A DNA stretch of 64,000 bases, from NCBI GenBank assembly GCA_949285425.1, contig CASEAJ010000125.1:51624-115623 (forward strand). The letters run 5' to 3'. The DNA is from an uncultured Porphyromonadaceae bacterium. GTDB taxonomy: Bacteria > Bacteroidota > Bacteroidia > Bacteroidales > Paludibacteraceae. A program made the translations under genes and the position numbers. This document shows positions 40,214 to 49,927 of the stretch, piece by piece (the first letter of the stretch is position 1; the number at the start of each line of letters is the position of its first letter). Under the pieces are notes generated by a model. That model saw only the letters and a program-made list of their open reading frames with translations, made no database searches and was not told where the DNA came from.

Positions 40214-41878
40214 ATGATAAAGAAAAGTTTGTTTTTAGTTTCTTTTGCTTTTTGGGGTGCTGGAGTTTATGCTCAAGAAGAAGTTCAGGCCCAACCGGCA
40301 AATGATTTTTTGAACTCCATCGGGATGAATTCGGCTATTAGTGCGCGAGGTGAAACAATTACTGAAACCATGAAGTGTGCAGATTATTTGGGTTTTCGGT
40401 GGATTCGTAGTGGTAAGCCAGATGGTATACAAGTACGCATGGTACATCTTAAAAATATGTATGAAAAATATGGTGTCAGATTTAATTATCTGATGTCAGC
40501 AAATGGAGACCAATTGGACGCTTATCTTGAAAGTGCCAAAGAATTGATAGAAACCGTTTCCCCTGATGCTTTTTTGGGATTTGAGGGCTGTAATGAACCT
40601 AATAACTGGGGTATTAAGTACCAGGGTGAATATGGTGCCGGAAAATATGGTAATGAATCAGCTGGGCCTCATTCTTATAAGCCGTTGGCACGTTATATGC
40701 GTGATTTATATGCAAAGGCTAAAGCGGATCCGATATTGAAAAATTATCCGGTGTGGAGTTCTACGGATACAGGAGCTGCATGGGAAAATGTAGGACTCCA
40801 TTTTTTGGAAATACCAGAAGATGCGGAAGGGGTAGATCCTGAATTTCCTGCGGGAACGAAATATGCGGATTATGCATGTTGCCATAATTATTTTTCTGGA
40901 GTGTCTGCTCGTACAAACAATCAAACTTGGAGAGCTTCCGATCCTTGTGGCACTACAGGGAATACGCTATATGCCAATTTTGGGGTGACATGGAGAGATA
41001 AATATAAAGGTTATTCGAATGAAGAACTAATGAATCTGCCACGGGTATGTACGGAAACAGGAACGACGATTGATGGCTTACAAGTAACGGAAGAGTATCA
41101 GGGCTTGACTTATTTGTCGTGTTATTTGGCACAGTTCAAGCGCGGTTGGAAATATACCGCCATGTATATTCTGCGAGATAGAACAGATGAAGGTGGAAAT
41201 CAGACTTTTGGTTTTTATTCAGGAGATTATAAACCGCGTTTGGCTGCACATTATTTGCATAACATGACTACTATTTTAGACGATGACCGCTCCATTGAGA
41301 ATCCGGGGACATTGGCATATACTATATCTCCTCTTCCGGAAACAACACATGATTTGCTGTTACAGAAGAATGATGGTACAATGATGCTGGTAATTTGGAG
41401 TGAAAAGTATGCACGTGGTTCTCAACCGGATGAAGTGACGGTTACATTTGGCGAAACTATGAAGAAAATCAATGTCTATAATCCTGCTCAATATGAAACC
41501 AATGATCCTCAGATAGGTGAACGGCCGGTTCAAACTTATGAAAACGTAAGTTCCATTCCCTTGTCAATGCTCGACCATCCGTATATTATTGAGATAAATC
41601 CGGTAGAAACTTCAGTGGCCGAAACGCCTACACAGGACCAAACGTTGTTTTCGTGTCTGAACAACCCTGTTTCGGATGTGTTGTCTGTAAAAATTGGGCA
41701 ACCGTTATCAGAATTAGCTATTTTTGATTTGGCCGGAAAATGTGTGTTGCATTGGAATAACATGCAGGAAGGTTATCATGATTTGGATGTTACTGCAATT
41801 CGCCAAGGTAGTTATATCGTTCGGGCTACTTCTCAAAACGAAACGGTCGAAAGTTTATATTTCATCAAACAGCAGTAA
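40214..41878 (+). CDS. Clan GH-A-like glycoside hydrolase with T9SS-type tail (paralog 3)
   Basis: 554 residues, signal peptide (ending VYAQEE). Third member of the unassigned family: Glu128 in GCNEPNNWG and Glu281 in PRVCTETG, 153 residues apart. Shares ANDFLNSIGMNSAI, CCHNYFSG, LYANFGVTW and the beta domain ending SIPLSMLDHPYIIEI with the others. A C-terminal sorting-like domain (LAIFDLAGKCVLHWNN, GSYIVRATSQNE) follows. It diverges around residues 205-235, where the other two have the SHPSWPGLHDN loop, so its specificity may differ. Located in the transport operon rather than in the first enzyme operon. Confidence 0.75.
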   Translation: MIKKSLFLVSFAFWGAGVYAQEEVQAQPANDFLNSIGMNSAISARGETITETMKCADYLGFRWIRSGKPDGIQVRMVHLKNMYEKYGVRFNYLMSANGDQLDAYLESAKELIETVSPDAFLGFEGCNEPNNWGIKYQGEYGAGKYGNESAGPHSYKPLARYMRDLYAKAKADPILKNYPVWSSTDTGAAWENVGLHFLEIPEDAEGVDPEFPAGTKYADYACCHNYFSGVSARTNNQTWRASDPCGTTGNTLYANFGVTWRDKYKGYSNEELMNLPRVCTETGTTIDGLQVTEEYQGLTYLSCYLAQFKRGWKYTAMYILRDRTDEGGNQTFGFYSGDYKPRLAAHYLHNMTTILDDDRSIENPGTLAYTISPLPETTHDLLLQKNDGTMMLVIWSEKYARGSQPDEVTVTFGETMKKINVYNPAQYETNDPQIGERPVQTYENVSSIPLSMLDHPYIIEINPVETSVAETPTQDQTLFSCLNNPVSDVLSVKIGQPLSELAIFDLAGKCVLHWNNMQEGYHDLDVTAIRQGSYIVRATSQNETVESLYFIKQQ

Positions 41879-41946
41879 CAGATTAATTAGTCCCCTATTT
41901 TATAAAAATATATTATTTGTTTTATTCATTTTTAAAATTATCAACC

Positions 41947-43212
41947 ATGAAGCGAATTATTTATTTTACTTTGTTGGTAACAGCTTTGTTTACACCAGCT
42001 GTTTTTGCACAGGGAGAAGATGTAACTATTACAAGTTATGAAGAATTTGTTCAGTTTCGTGATGCACATTCAGGTACTCCAATTGAAGTCAACAATTTGA
42101 CAATAAAGGATGTGGTTTATGAAGATGAAAATGCCGGAGGTGATTCTCCAATGGATGCATTGATGGCGACTTTGCCGGAAGCGGTCACTGTCGTAAACGG
42201 AACTCTTACGTTGGAAAACATGGCAATTACAAATTTGCATTTTTTCCAGAACATAGAATTTAAAGGTGGTTTTCATTTCAAAAATCTTCCGGATTTAGTT
42301 TGGATTCAGGCATTTTCTGGAAATGGAACTGGTGAAGGGCAGGATGGAACACCGACAAGAACGGTTGTCAATGGTGACTTCATTGTAGAAAATTGTCCTA
42401 AAATAGCATTCCCGAATATCGATGGCTGGCGTTCAACGTTGTGGTTTGGAGCCTTTGAACGTGTTGAAGGTGATTTTATCATTGATACATTTGATGGGAA
42501 ACTTTCGGCTGGAACTGCTGCCAATTTGGAATATGTGGGAGGTGATTTCATAATAAAAAATCCTCAAAACAATGCCATTTGGGCTTGGGAAATGGGCTTC
42601 AAATCTTTGAAGACCGTAGGTGGAAATATTGAAATAGATGGGAATAACGCTTTCAAAACGGAAAAAGATGAACAAGGCCAAGATAAGCAGACTCCGTTGC
42701 AGTGGTGGTCACTTACTTTTTTGGGAGCTCTTGAAACTGTAGGTGGTGATGTACGTATTGTCAATATACCGAACATGAAAATTGAAGGACAAGGTGAAAC
42801 ACCTTTTGGGTATTGTACTGTAAAGTATTTGGCTGAATTGGGAGTTATCAATGTTTGTAAAAAAATAGAATTGGGTTATTCGGATGAATTGATAAACATT
42901 GATGAACTAGGTAGTTGTTCGGATGGTAAAACTGTGGGTGCTGCAAATCCTCTTGACCGCAGTTTTTGTGAATCAGGTATAGCACTACAACATACCGATA
43001 ATCAGTTGGCCAATATTTTGGTAGATGGAAATACGGTAACAATTGTTTGCGATGAAGCTATTAAGGAAGGCGTCATTTATGACATGACGGGTTCGTCGGT
43101 AAAAACGTTTATTGGTGAACAGGTAAGTATAGATGAACTTCCGCAAGGTATTTATATGATAAAACTTGTAACTGTAAACAATCGTGTAGGTGGATACAAA
43201 ATTATGAAGTAA
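41947..43212 (+). CDS. Surface protein with L-domain-like repeats and T9SS-type tail (copy 1)
   Basis: 421 residues from ATG 41947, signal peptide ending VFAQGED. The body has repeated strand-turn units of the form LxxVGGDFIIxN (for example LEYVGGDFIIKNP, LKTVGGNIEIDGN, LETVGGDVRIVNIP), resembling receptor-L or right-handed helix folds. Four to six cysteines are conserved near the end. The last 75 residues are a sorting-like domain (MTGSSVKTFIGEQVSIDELPQG). No catalytic motif is seen, so it may bind glycan or another cell. Followed by a near copy. Confidence 0.7.
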   Translation: MKRIIYFTLLVTALFTPAVFAQGEDVTITSYEEFVQFRDAHSGTPIEVNNLTIKDVVYEDENAGGDSPMDALMATLPEAVTVVNGTLTLENMAITNLHFFQNIEFKGGFHFKNLPDLVWIQAFSGNGTGEGQDGTPTRTVVNGDFIVENCPKIAFPNIDGWRSTLWFGAFERVEGDFIIDTFDGKLSAGTAANLEYVGGDFIIKNPQNNAIWAWEMGFKSLKTVGGNIEIDGNNAFKTEKDEQGQDKQTPLQWWSLTFLGALETVGGDVRIVNIPNMKIEGQGETPFGYCTVKYLAELGVINVCKKIELGYSDELINIDELGSCSDGKTVGAANPLDRSFCESGIALQHTDNQLANILVDGNTVTIVCDEAIKEGVIYDMTGSSVKTFIGEQVSIDELPQGIYMIKLVTVNNRVGGYKIMK

Positions 43213-43237
43213 CAAGTTAGATTCTTGTTTTTTATTT

Positions 43238-43297
43238 CCCGCATCAAGGTAAAATCGGTTGTTAGGGGAAGCCATTTGGGTCTTGGTGCGGGTTTTA
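43238..43297 (+). terminator. Long-loop hairpin after L-domain gene copy 1
   Basis: CCCGCATCAAG pairs with CTTGGTGCGGG (one G-U), separated by a loop of about 34 nt, then TTTTATTATTT. The same element, including most of the loop, follows copy 2. Confidence 0.75.
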
Positions 43298-43397
43298 TTA
43301 TTTAATTCTTGTTGTTGAGAAGAGGATTGCAGTTACAAATGTATCTTTTTAACGAATAATCGTGTGTTTTTGAATGTCTTTTTTCTATTTATTTTAT

Positions 43398-44675
43398 ATG
43401 AAGCATTTTTTTTGTATTTTATCATTAATGTGTTTTTTGTGCTCTCCTGTGGTATTAGCGCAAGGAGACGATGTGATTATAACAAATTATGAAGAATTTG
43501 TCGAGTTCCGTGATGCTCATTCGGGCACTCCTATTGAGGTCAATAATTTGACAATAAAGAATGTTGTCTATGAAGGTGAAAATGTCGAAGGAGATTCACC
43601 AATGGATGCGTTGATGGCAACATTAACAGAAGCTGTCACTGTTGTAAACGGAACTTTTACATTGGAAAATTTAGCTATTACAAACTTGCATTTTTTTCAA
43701 AACATTGAATTTAAAGGTGGATTTCATTTTAAAGATCTTCCGGATTTGATTTGGATCCAGGCTTTTTCTGGAGATGGGTCAGGTAATGGTCAGGATGGAA
43801 CTCCAACCCGAACTTATGTTAATGGGGATTTTATTATAGAAAACTGTCCTCAAATAGCTTTCCCTAATATAGATGGTTGGCGTTCTTCCTTGTGGTTTGG
43901 TGCTTTTGAACGTGTTGAAGGTGACTTTGTCATTGATACTTTCGACGGAGAACTCACTTATAATACCGCGGCAAATCTAACCTATGTTGGTGGTGATTTT
44001 ATCATTAAAAACCCAGTTCGTTTGAATGATAAAAATTCATGGGAAATGGGTTTTCGTTCTTTGAGAACGGTTGGAGGTGATCTTATAGTGGATGGAAATA
44101 TGGCACATCGTATGGTGAAAGATGAATTCGGAAATGAAGTGGAAGATTATATTGCTTGGTGGTCATTGAATTTTTTGGGTTCATTGGAATCTGTAGGTGG
44201 AAATGTCCGTATTGTTAATATACCTAAAATGGGAGTCGCTGGTCAGGGAGACTATCCGTTTGGATATTGTACAGTGAAGTATTTGGCCGAATTGGGTGTT
44301 ATGAATGTTTGTAAGAAAATAGAAATTGGTTACACGGAACCTTATGGAGAATTGATAGATTTAGATGAATTGGGTAGCTGTTCAGATGGAGTGACAGTTG
44401 GAAATCCTATTCCGCTTGACCGCAGTTTTTGTGAATCAGGCATAGCATTACAACATACCGATAATCAGTTGGCCAATATTCTGGTAGACGGAAACACGGT
44501 AACAATTGTTTGCGCTGAAGCTATTAAGGAAGGGGTCATTTATGACATGACAGGTTCGTCGGTGAAAACGTTTGTAGGCGAACAGGTAAGTATAGATGAA
44601 CTTCCACAAGGCCTCTATATGATTAAATTGACAACGGTAAACAATCATGTAGGTGGATACAAAATCATGAAATAA
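43398..44675 (+). CDS. Surface protein with L-domain-like repeats and T9SS-type tail (copy 2)
   Basis: 425 residues from ATG 43398, signal peptide ending VLAQGDD. Tandem duplicate of the preceding gene with the same VGGDFII-type repeats and the same tail. The 3' quarter is nearly identical at DNA level and the middle is more diverged (for example NMAHRMVKDEFGNEVEDY versus NNAFKTEKDEQGQDK), suggesting gene conversion of the sorting-domain end or selection for change in the repeat part. Function unknown; likely surface-exposed. Confidence 0.7.
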   Translation: MKHFFCILSLMCFLCSPVVLAQGDDVIITNYEEFVEFRDAHSGTPIEVNNLTIKNVVYEGENVEGDSPMDALMATLTEAVTVVNGTFTLENLAITNLHFFQNIEFKGGFHFKDLPDLIWIQAFSGDGSGNGQDGTPTRTYVNGDFIIENCPQIAFPNIDGWRSSLWFGAFERVEGDFVIDTFDGELTYNTAANLTYVGGDFIIKNPVRLNDKNSWEMGFRSLRTVGGDLIVDGNMAHRMVKDEFGNEVEDYIAWWSLNFLGSLESVGGNVRIVNIPKMGVAGQGDYPFGYCTVKYLAELGVMNVCKKIEIGYTEPYGELIDLDELGSCSDGVTVGNPIPLDRSFCESGIALQHTDNQLANILVDGNTVTIVCAEAIKEGVIYDMTGSSVKTFVGEQVSIDELPQGLYMIKLTTVNNHVGGYKIMK

Positions 44676-44698
44676 TAAACTATTGTTTTTTCTTATTT

Positions 44699-44757
44699 CC
44701 CGCATCAAGGCAAAATCGGTTGTTAGGGGAAGCTATTTAGGTCTTGATGCGGGTTTT
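44699..44757 (+). terminator. Long-loop hairpin after L-domain gene copy 2
   Basis: CCCGCATCAAG and CTTGATGCGGG pair perfectly over 11 bp with a loop nearly the same as after copy 1 (containing AAAATCGGTTGTTAGGGGAA), followed by TTTTGTTTT. Read-through is needed if GH92 genes share the upstream promoter. Confidence 0.8.
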
Positions 44758-44915
44758 GTTTTATAAAACAGCCTCTCTAAATAACAGGCCGTGAATAATA
44801 CGGAACAGGTGAAATAGGTGTTTGTCATATTGGATTATAATAGAATCAATATGTCTGTTGTGTATAAATGAGAATATTTATAATGAATTAAGGTTTTTGT
44901 AATACCTCTTTAACG

Positions 44916-47090
44916 ATGAAAAAAACAATATTAAGTGTTGTTTCAGTATTGTTGTTTTCCTCATGTGTGTCTGTAGAAAAACAGGAAAATAATTTACAGT
45001 ACGTCGACCCTTTTGTCGGAACAACTTATACGGGTCATACATTTCCGGGTGCAGCTTATCCGTTTGGCATGATGCAGCCGGGACCACAGACTGGTAATTT
45101 TGAATGGAAGTATTGTGCTGGATATAAATATGAAGATCCACAAATATGGGGTTTTTCGCAGAACAGGCTGAATGGGACCGGTATACCGGATATGGGCGAC
45201 TTGTTAATGATGCCTTTTGCAGGTGACCGTAATACAAGCTATAGAAGTTCTTTCTCGAAAGAAACAGAAGTGGCGACGCCCGGTTATTATAGTGTTTTGC
45301 TTGCTGACAATGCAGTGCAGGTGGAATTGACGGCAGCTCCACATGTGGCGATGCATCGTTATCACTTTCAAAAAGAAAAACCGTCTGTTTATGTCAATTT
45401 CCAAAGCGGACAGGTCAGCACGGAAAAGGATTATGAAAACCGTATACAGGATATTGCGGTGAATTTTGAAAATGATTCCGTAATAAGTGGTTATTACAGA
45501 GCAAAAGCATGGACCGAGCGTCCGTTGTATTTTACCATTGTTTTTGACAGACCTTTTGAAGGGGTGGAAGATGTGTCGGAGTCTTTGAAAGGGAAAGCTC
45601 CTGTCAAGGTACTTCGTTTTGCCGATGAATTGCAGACATTGCAGGTAAAAGTGGCATTTTCCATGGTCAGTGTGGAGAATGCGAAACTGAATATGAAACA
45701 AGAAGTGCCTCACTGGTCTTTCGGACAGACAAAAAAAGAGGCAGAAACTGCCTGGTCAAACTATTTGTCAAGAGTGGAAGTTGAAGGTAGTCTGGAACAG
45801 AAGAAAAACTTTTATACATCATTCTATCATCTGCTCATTCAACCCAACAACATAGCAGATGTGAACGGGGATTATCGTGGGGCAACGGAGCAAATTCAAG
45901 TCTCTCCTTCGGGAAAATATTATTCCACTTTCTCCTTGTGGGATACATACAGGGCTGCTCATCCTTTATATACGATATTGACTCCAGAATTGGTGCCGGA
46001 TTTTGTTCAATCGATGATATTGCATGCCGAAGCCTATGATGGACTTCCCATTTGGGCATTATGGGGGAAAGAGACCTATTGCATGATAGGTAACCATGGT
46101 GTCCCTCCTGTGGTGGAGGCTTGCTTGAAAGGTTTTCCCATAGATAAGGAACGTGCTTATCAGGCAGTGAAGAAAACGCTTACAGGAAAGAACCGAAAGT
46201 ATGACTGGGAAATGTATGACCGTTATGGTTATTTCCCGTTTGATCAGGTGAAGGAAGAATCGGTTTCCCGAACTTTAGAGTGTGGTTATGATGATTATTG
46301 TGCTGCGCAGCTGGCCAAGGATTTGGGCAAGAAGGAGGATTATGAATTTTTCATGAAAAGGGCTTCCTATTACAAGAATTTGCTTGATCCGGACACCAAA
46401 CTGGCTCGAGGAAAAGATTCGGATGGAAAATGGCGTACTCCTTTTGATTGTTATCACCTGTCGCATGCCGGCACTGCAGGAGGTGACTATACGGAAGGGA
46501 ATGCATGGCAATATACTTGGCATGTACAGCAGGATGTTGATGGCTTGATAGAGTTTATGGGAGGTAAGTCTGCTTTCGCGATAAAACTCGATTCTTTGTT
46601 TTTCTTGGAAAATAGGGCCGAACAGACTGGTTTCACGGGCGATGTAACCGGACTTATTGGGCAATATGCACATGGCAATGAGCCGAGTCACCACGTTATT
46701 TATCTTTACAGTATGGTCGATAGGAATGATCGGACCGCAGAATTGTTGCGTGAGGTTTTTGACCGTTTTTACCTGCCTAAACCAGATGGACTTTGTGGTA
46801 ATGACGATTGTGGACAAATGTCTGCCTGGTACATCTTTGGCGCTCTTGGTTTCTATCCGGTGAACCCCGTGAGTGGTGACTTCGTGATTGGAGCGCCACA
46901 AATTCCAGAGATAAGTATAAACTTGCCAGATGATAAGGTGTTTACTATGAAAGCCCATGGACTTTCTTCACAAAACAAATATGTCAAGAAGGTGTATTTT
47001 AATGGGACGGAAATAACAGACTATCGTATATCATATGAGCAAATTATGAATGGAGGTCTTTTGGAATTTTATATGACGGACAAACTTTAA
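44916..47090 (+). CDS. GH92 alpha-mannosidase-like enzyme (1), lipoprotein
   Basis: 724 residues with lipobox LFSSC. GH92 family: Ca2+-dependent, inverting exo-alpha-mannosidases with an N-terminal beta-sandwich and C-terminal (alpha/alpha)6 barrel. Visible are YVDPFVGT and FPGAAYPFGMMQPGP at the N-terminus and FSLWDTYRAAHPLYT. The catalytic acid is Glu589 in HGNEPSHH, and the base motif is GNDDCGQMSAWY (Asp630, Asp631). Length is typical. Followed at 20 bp by a second GH92. Probably trims alpha-mannosyl side chains or ends from the imported oligosaccharides in the periplasm. Confidence 0.95.
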   Translation: MKKTILSVVSVLLFSSCVSVEKQENNLQYVDPFVGTTYTGHTFPGAAYPFGMMQPGPQTGNFEWKYCAGYKYEDPQIWGFSQNRLNGTGIPDMGDLLMMPFAGDRNTSYRSSFSKETEVATPGYYSVLLADNAVQVELTAAPHVAMHRYHFQKEKPSVYVNFQSGQVSTEKDYENRIQDIAVNFENDSVISGYYRAKAWTERPLYFTIVFDRPFEGVEDVSESLKGKAPVKVLRFADELQTLQVKVAFSMVSVENAKLNMKQEVPHWSFGQTKKEAETAWSNYLSRVEVEGSLEQKKNFYTSFYHLLIQPNNIADVNGDYRGATEQIQVSPSGKYYSTFSLWDTYRAAHPLYTILTPELVPDFVQSMILHAEAYDGLPIWALWGKETYCMIGNHGVPPVVEACLKGFPIDKERAYQAVKKTLTGKNRKYDWEMYDRYGYFPFDQVKEESVSRTLECGYDDYCAAQLAKDLGKKEDYEFFMKRASYYKNLLDPDTKLARGKDSDGKWRTPFDCYHLSHAGTAGGDYTEGNAWQYTWHVQQDVDGLIEFMGGKSAFAIKLDSLFFLENRAEQTGFTGDVTGLIGQYAHGNEPSHHVIYLYSMVDRNDRTAELLREVFDRFYLPKPDGLCGNDDCGQMSAWYIFGALGFYPVNPVSGDFVIGAPQIPEISINLPDDKVFTMKAHGLSSQNKYVKKVYFNGTEITDYRISYEQIMNGGLLEFYMTDKL

Positions 47091-47110
47091 TATAAAAACA
47101 AAAATCAATC

Positions 47111-49393
47111 ATGAAAAGAAGTTTTTTATTTGTGTCAACAATTGCTTTTGGAGTTCTTTTATTTGTCTTTTCCTTGACAAGTTGTTCGGAAAAGACAACA
47201 GTGGTGAAAACACCGGTAGATTATGTCAATCCTACAATAGGGAATATAAGTCATTTGCTGGTACCAACCTATCCTACTACACAGTTGCCTAATAGTATGC
47301 TCCGGATTTATCCGAAAAGAGAGAATTATGCCGCTGATTTGTTGGCCGGACTTCCGGTTGCTGTAGTTGGGCATCGGGCTACTTCTGCATTTCGGCTGGA
47401 TCCGATGAATTCTTTTGAGGGGCTGGATGATGGTGTGCTGAAGGGGCTGTCCTATATTAATGAGCGTGTGACTCCGTATAGTTATGCGGTTCATTTGGAT
47501 GAAATGAATGTGGATGTAATGTATGCTCCGGCAAGAAAATCGGCCGTGTATAACCTGGTCTTTAAAGAAGGTAATGCCAATTTGGCTTTTACGACAGTGA
47601 ACGGTTCGCTTGAGTTGGATGGAAACGTTCTGAAAGCATCACAAAAAGTAGGAGATGCGACCATTTATCTTTATATGGAAATGGAACAGATGCCGATAAA
47701 ACGGGTGGACCTGGAGACAACGGAGGATATTAAAGGTTGGACAAGTGCTTCTGCATATATCGGAGCAAAAGAAGGTTTAAAAACTATGGCTCTGTCTTAT
47801 GATACGGAAGTGCTGAATCTTCGTTATGGAATATCCTATATAGATGTGGAACAAGCCAAAAAGAATCTGTATGAGGAAATAGAACATTACGATGTGTCGG
47901 CTTTGGCCGAAGCCGGGAAAAATGCCTGGAACGATGTCTTGGAAAAGATACAGGTTGATGGAAGCGATGAAAATGCGAAGGTCATATTCTATACGGCGTT
48001 GTACAGGACGTATGAACGTATGATTGACATAACGGAAGACGGCAGATATTATAGTGCGTTTGACAAACAGGTACACCAGGCTGATGGAACGCCCTATTAT
48101 ACCGATGATTGGATTTGGGATACTTATCGGGCAGTTCATCCGCTTCGGTTGTTGATAGAGCCGGAAATGGAAGAATATATGGTTCAGTCATTTGTGCGTG
48201 CTGCACAACAAAGTACAGATGGCTGGTTGCCTACTTTCCCGGAAGTGTATGGTGATGGATGTGCCATGAATGGAAATCATGCAATAGCAACGATTTGGGA
48301 TGCTTATGTAAAAGGAGTACAGGGATTTGACTTTGAAGCTGCTTATCAGGCCGCTAAAAAGACATTGGATGAAAAGTCTATTATTCCATGGAGAAGAGTA
48401 CCGCGTACCGAATTGGATGATGTATATCATACGAAAGGATTTTTCCCGGCCCTGCAACCTGGCGAAAAAGAAAATGTGAAGGAAGTGGATGGATTTGAAC
48501 GCCGTCAGGCAGTTGCCATAACCCTGGCAGATTGTTACGACAGTTGGTGTCTGGCTCAAATGGCAAAGGAATTGGGTTATAAAGACGATTATGAGAATTA
48601 CATTCGTCGTTCACGCAATTACAGAAACATATACAATGAGCAGACCGGCTTTTTTCACCCGAAAAATAAGGATGGGAAATTTATAGAACCGTTTGACTAT
48701 GTGTTTTCGGGTGGACCTGGAAACAGAGACTATTATGATGAAAATAACGGGTGGATTTATCGGTGGGATTTGCCGCATGATGTTTATGATTTGATAAATC
48801 TGATGGGAGGCCAAGAAAACTTTGTTGCCAACCTGGATCAAACGTTCCGTGAACCTTTGGGAAAAGGACGTCCTGAGTTTTATGCTCAAAACGCAGATCA
48901 TACGGGCAATGTCGGACAATTTTCGATGGGAAATGAACCTAGTCTGCATATTCCCTATTTATATTGCTATGGTGGTGAGGCTTGGAAAACACAGAAGAGG
49001 GTGAGAACTTTGTTGAATCTGTGGTTCAGGAATGACCTGATGGGAGTTCCTGGTGATGAAGATGGTGGTGGTTTGAGTTCTTTTGTCGTATTCTCTATGC
49101 TGGGATTTTATCCGGTTTGTCCGGGAACTCCAGTTTATGTCATTGGAAGCCCAGTGTTTGAAGAGGCTTCCGTTCAGGTGGGTCCCGGCAAGACTTTTAC
49201 AGTGAAATGTAGGAACTACAGTCCTGACCATCACTATATACAATCGGCAACGTTGAATGGTGAAGTTTGGAACAAGCCATGGATTCATCATGAAGATGTT
49301 GTCAAGGGAGGTGAATTGGAGTTTGTTATGGGAGCATATCCGAATAAGGATTGGGCTTCAAATGCGGGGCAAATTCCGACTTTAGACAAATAA
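47111..49393 (+). CDS. GH92-like enzyme (2), lipoprotein, diverged
   Basis: 760 residues with lipobox LTSC. GH92 fold: YVNPTIGN at the N-terminus, IWDTYRAVHPLRLLIEPE, acid Glu609 in MGNEPSLH and the base region GDEDGGGLSSF (Glu650, Asp651). The sugar-binding segment FPGAAYPFGMMQ of canonical members is replaced by VPTYPTTQLPNSMLRIYP, and the GQMSAW motif by GGLSSF. It is probably an enzyme of the same clan with a different linkage or sugar preference. In operon with the first GH92. Confidence 0.9.
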   Translation: MKRSFLFVSTIAFGVLLFVFSLTSCSEKTTVVKTPVDYVNPTIGNISHLLVPTYPTTQLPNSMLRIYPKRENYAADLLAGLPVAVVGHRATSAFRLDPMNSFEGLDDGVLKGLSYINERVTPYSYAVHLDEMNVDVMYAPARKSAVYNLVFKEGNANLAFTTVNGSLELDGNVLKASQKVGDATIYLYMEMEQMPIKRVDLETTEDIKGWTSASAYIGAKEGLKTMALSYDTEVLNLRYGISYIDVEQAKKNLYEEIEHYDVSALAEAGKNAWNDVLEKIQVDGSDENAKVIFYTALYRTYERMIDITEDGRYYSAFDKQVHQADGTPYYTDDWIWDTYRAVHPLRLLIEPEMEEYMVQSFVRAAQQSTDGWLPTFPEVYGDGCAMNGNHAIATIWDAYVKGVQGFDFEAAYQAAKKTLDEKSIIPWRRVPRTELDDVYHTKGFFPALQPGEKENVKEVDGFERRQAVAITLADCYDSWCLAQMAKELGYKDDYENYIRRSRNYRNIYNEQTGFFHPKNKDGKFIEPFDYVFSGGPGNRDYYDENNGWIYRWDLPHDVYDLINLMGGQENFVANLDQTFREPLGKGRPEFYAQNADHTGNVGQFSMGNEPSLHIPYLYCYGGEAWKTQKRVRTLLNLWFRNDLMGVPGDEDGGGLSSFVVFSMLGFYPVCPGTPVYVIGSPVFEEASVQVGPGKTFTVKCRNYSPDHHYIQSATLNGEVWNKPWIHHEDVVKGGELEFVMGAYPNKDWASNAGQIPTLDK

Positions 49394-49419
49394 AAACCGT
49401 TAACTGTATTGGAAGTAAA

Positions 49420-49482
49420 AAGGGGAGGCTTATTTCAGAAGAATAATGTGTCTGGATGGTCTCCCCTTAATTTCATTTTTTT
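49420..49482 (+). terminator. Terminator after the GH92 pair
   Basis: AAGGGGAG and CTCCCCTT arms around a 33-nt loop, followed by AATTTCATTTTTTT. It closes the long transport operon. Confidence 0.75.
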
Positions 49483-49513
49483 GATATGAAAAAGACAGGC
49501 CAATGAGTGGAAG

Positions 49514-49640
49514 AAAATACTATAGAAAGCATTTCAAAATACTATAGAAGATTACTCAAAATACTATAGAAGATTACTCAAAATACTATAGAAGATTACT
49601 CAATATACTATAGAAGAATGCGACATATACTATTGGTGGG
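49514..49640. repeat. CTATAG palindrome array, 22-bp period (locus 2)
   Basis: TACTATAG begins at 49518, 49540, 49562, 49584 and 49606, each exactly 22 bp apart, with a sixth degenerate TACTATTG at 49628 in register. Three central spacers are nearly identical (AAGATTACTCAAAATA); the outer ones have drifted. The TT and AA positions of the spacer match those of the array at 11.8 kb. It lies in the 528-bp gap between the GH92 pair and the sulfatase; the rest of the gap (49640-49921) is A/T-rich and shows nothing else I can name. Confidence 0.9.
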
Positions 49641-49927
49641 CTTTACAAATTGCCCGTCATAAAATTTTATCTTGGGGGAATGTACTTTTGTTTACATGCG
49701 CTATCTTTTATGTGTTCATTTTCAAATGTATAATCATAAGCCCCTTTCAAAGAAAAATAAAGCCGGATAGTAGAAAACAAATAAAGCATTTAATGGAATC
49801 CATTTATGGTAGTTTTTATTTGCTTATTTGATAGTTCAGACGATTTATCTGAGTAGTGGTGAATCGGCATGAATTATAGGAGAAAATTTTAAAGAACTTA
49901 TTGTTAACGAGCTAATAATGAATGTGT

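Noticed and set aside
44888..44893. Third copy of the TTAAGG operator before the first GH92
   Set aside because: A single box without a partner 11 bp away and without a -7 box at the right distance.
49514..49640. CRISPR array or IS end repeats
   Set aside because: The conserved core is only 6-8 bp with 14-16 bp between; no cas genes or transposase nearby, and no target duplication is seen.
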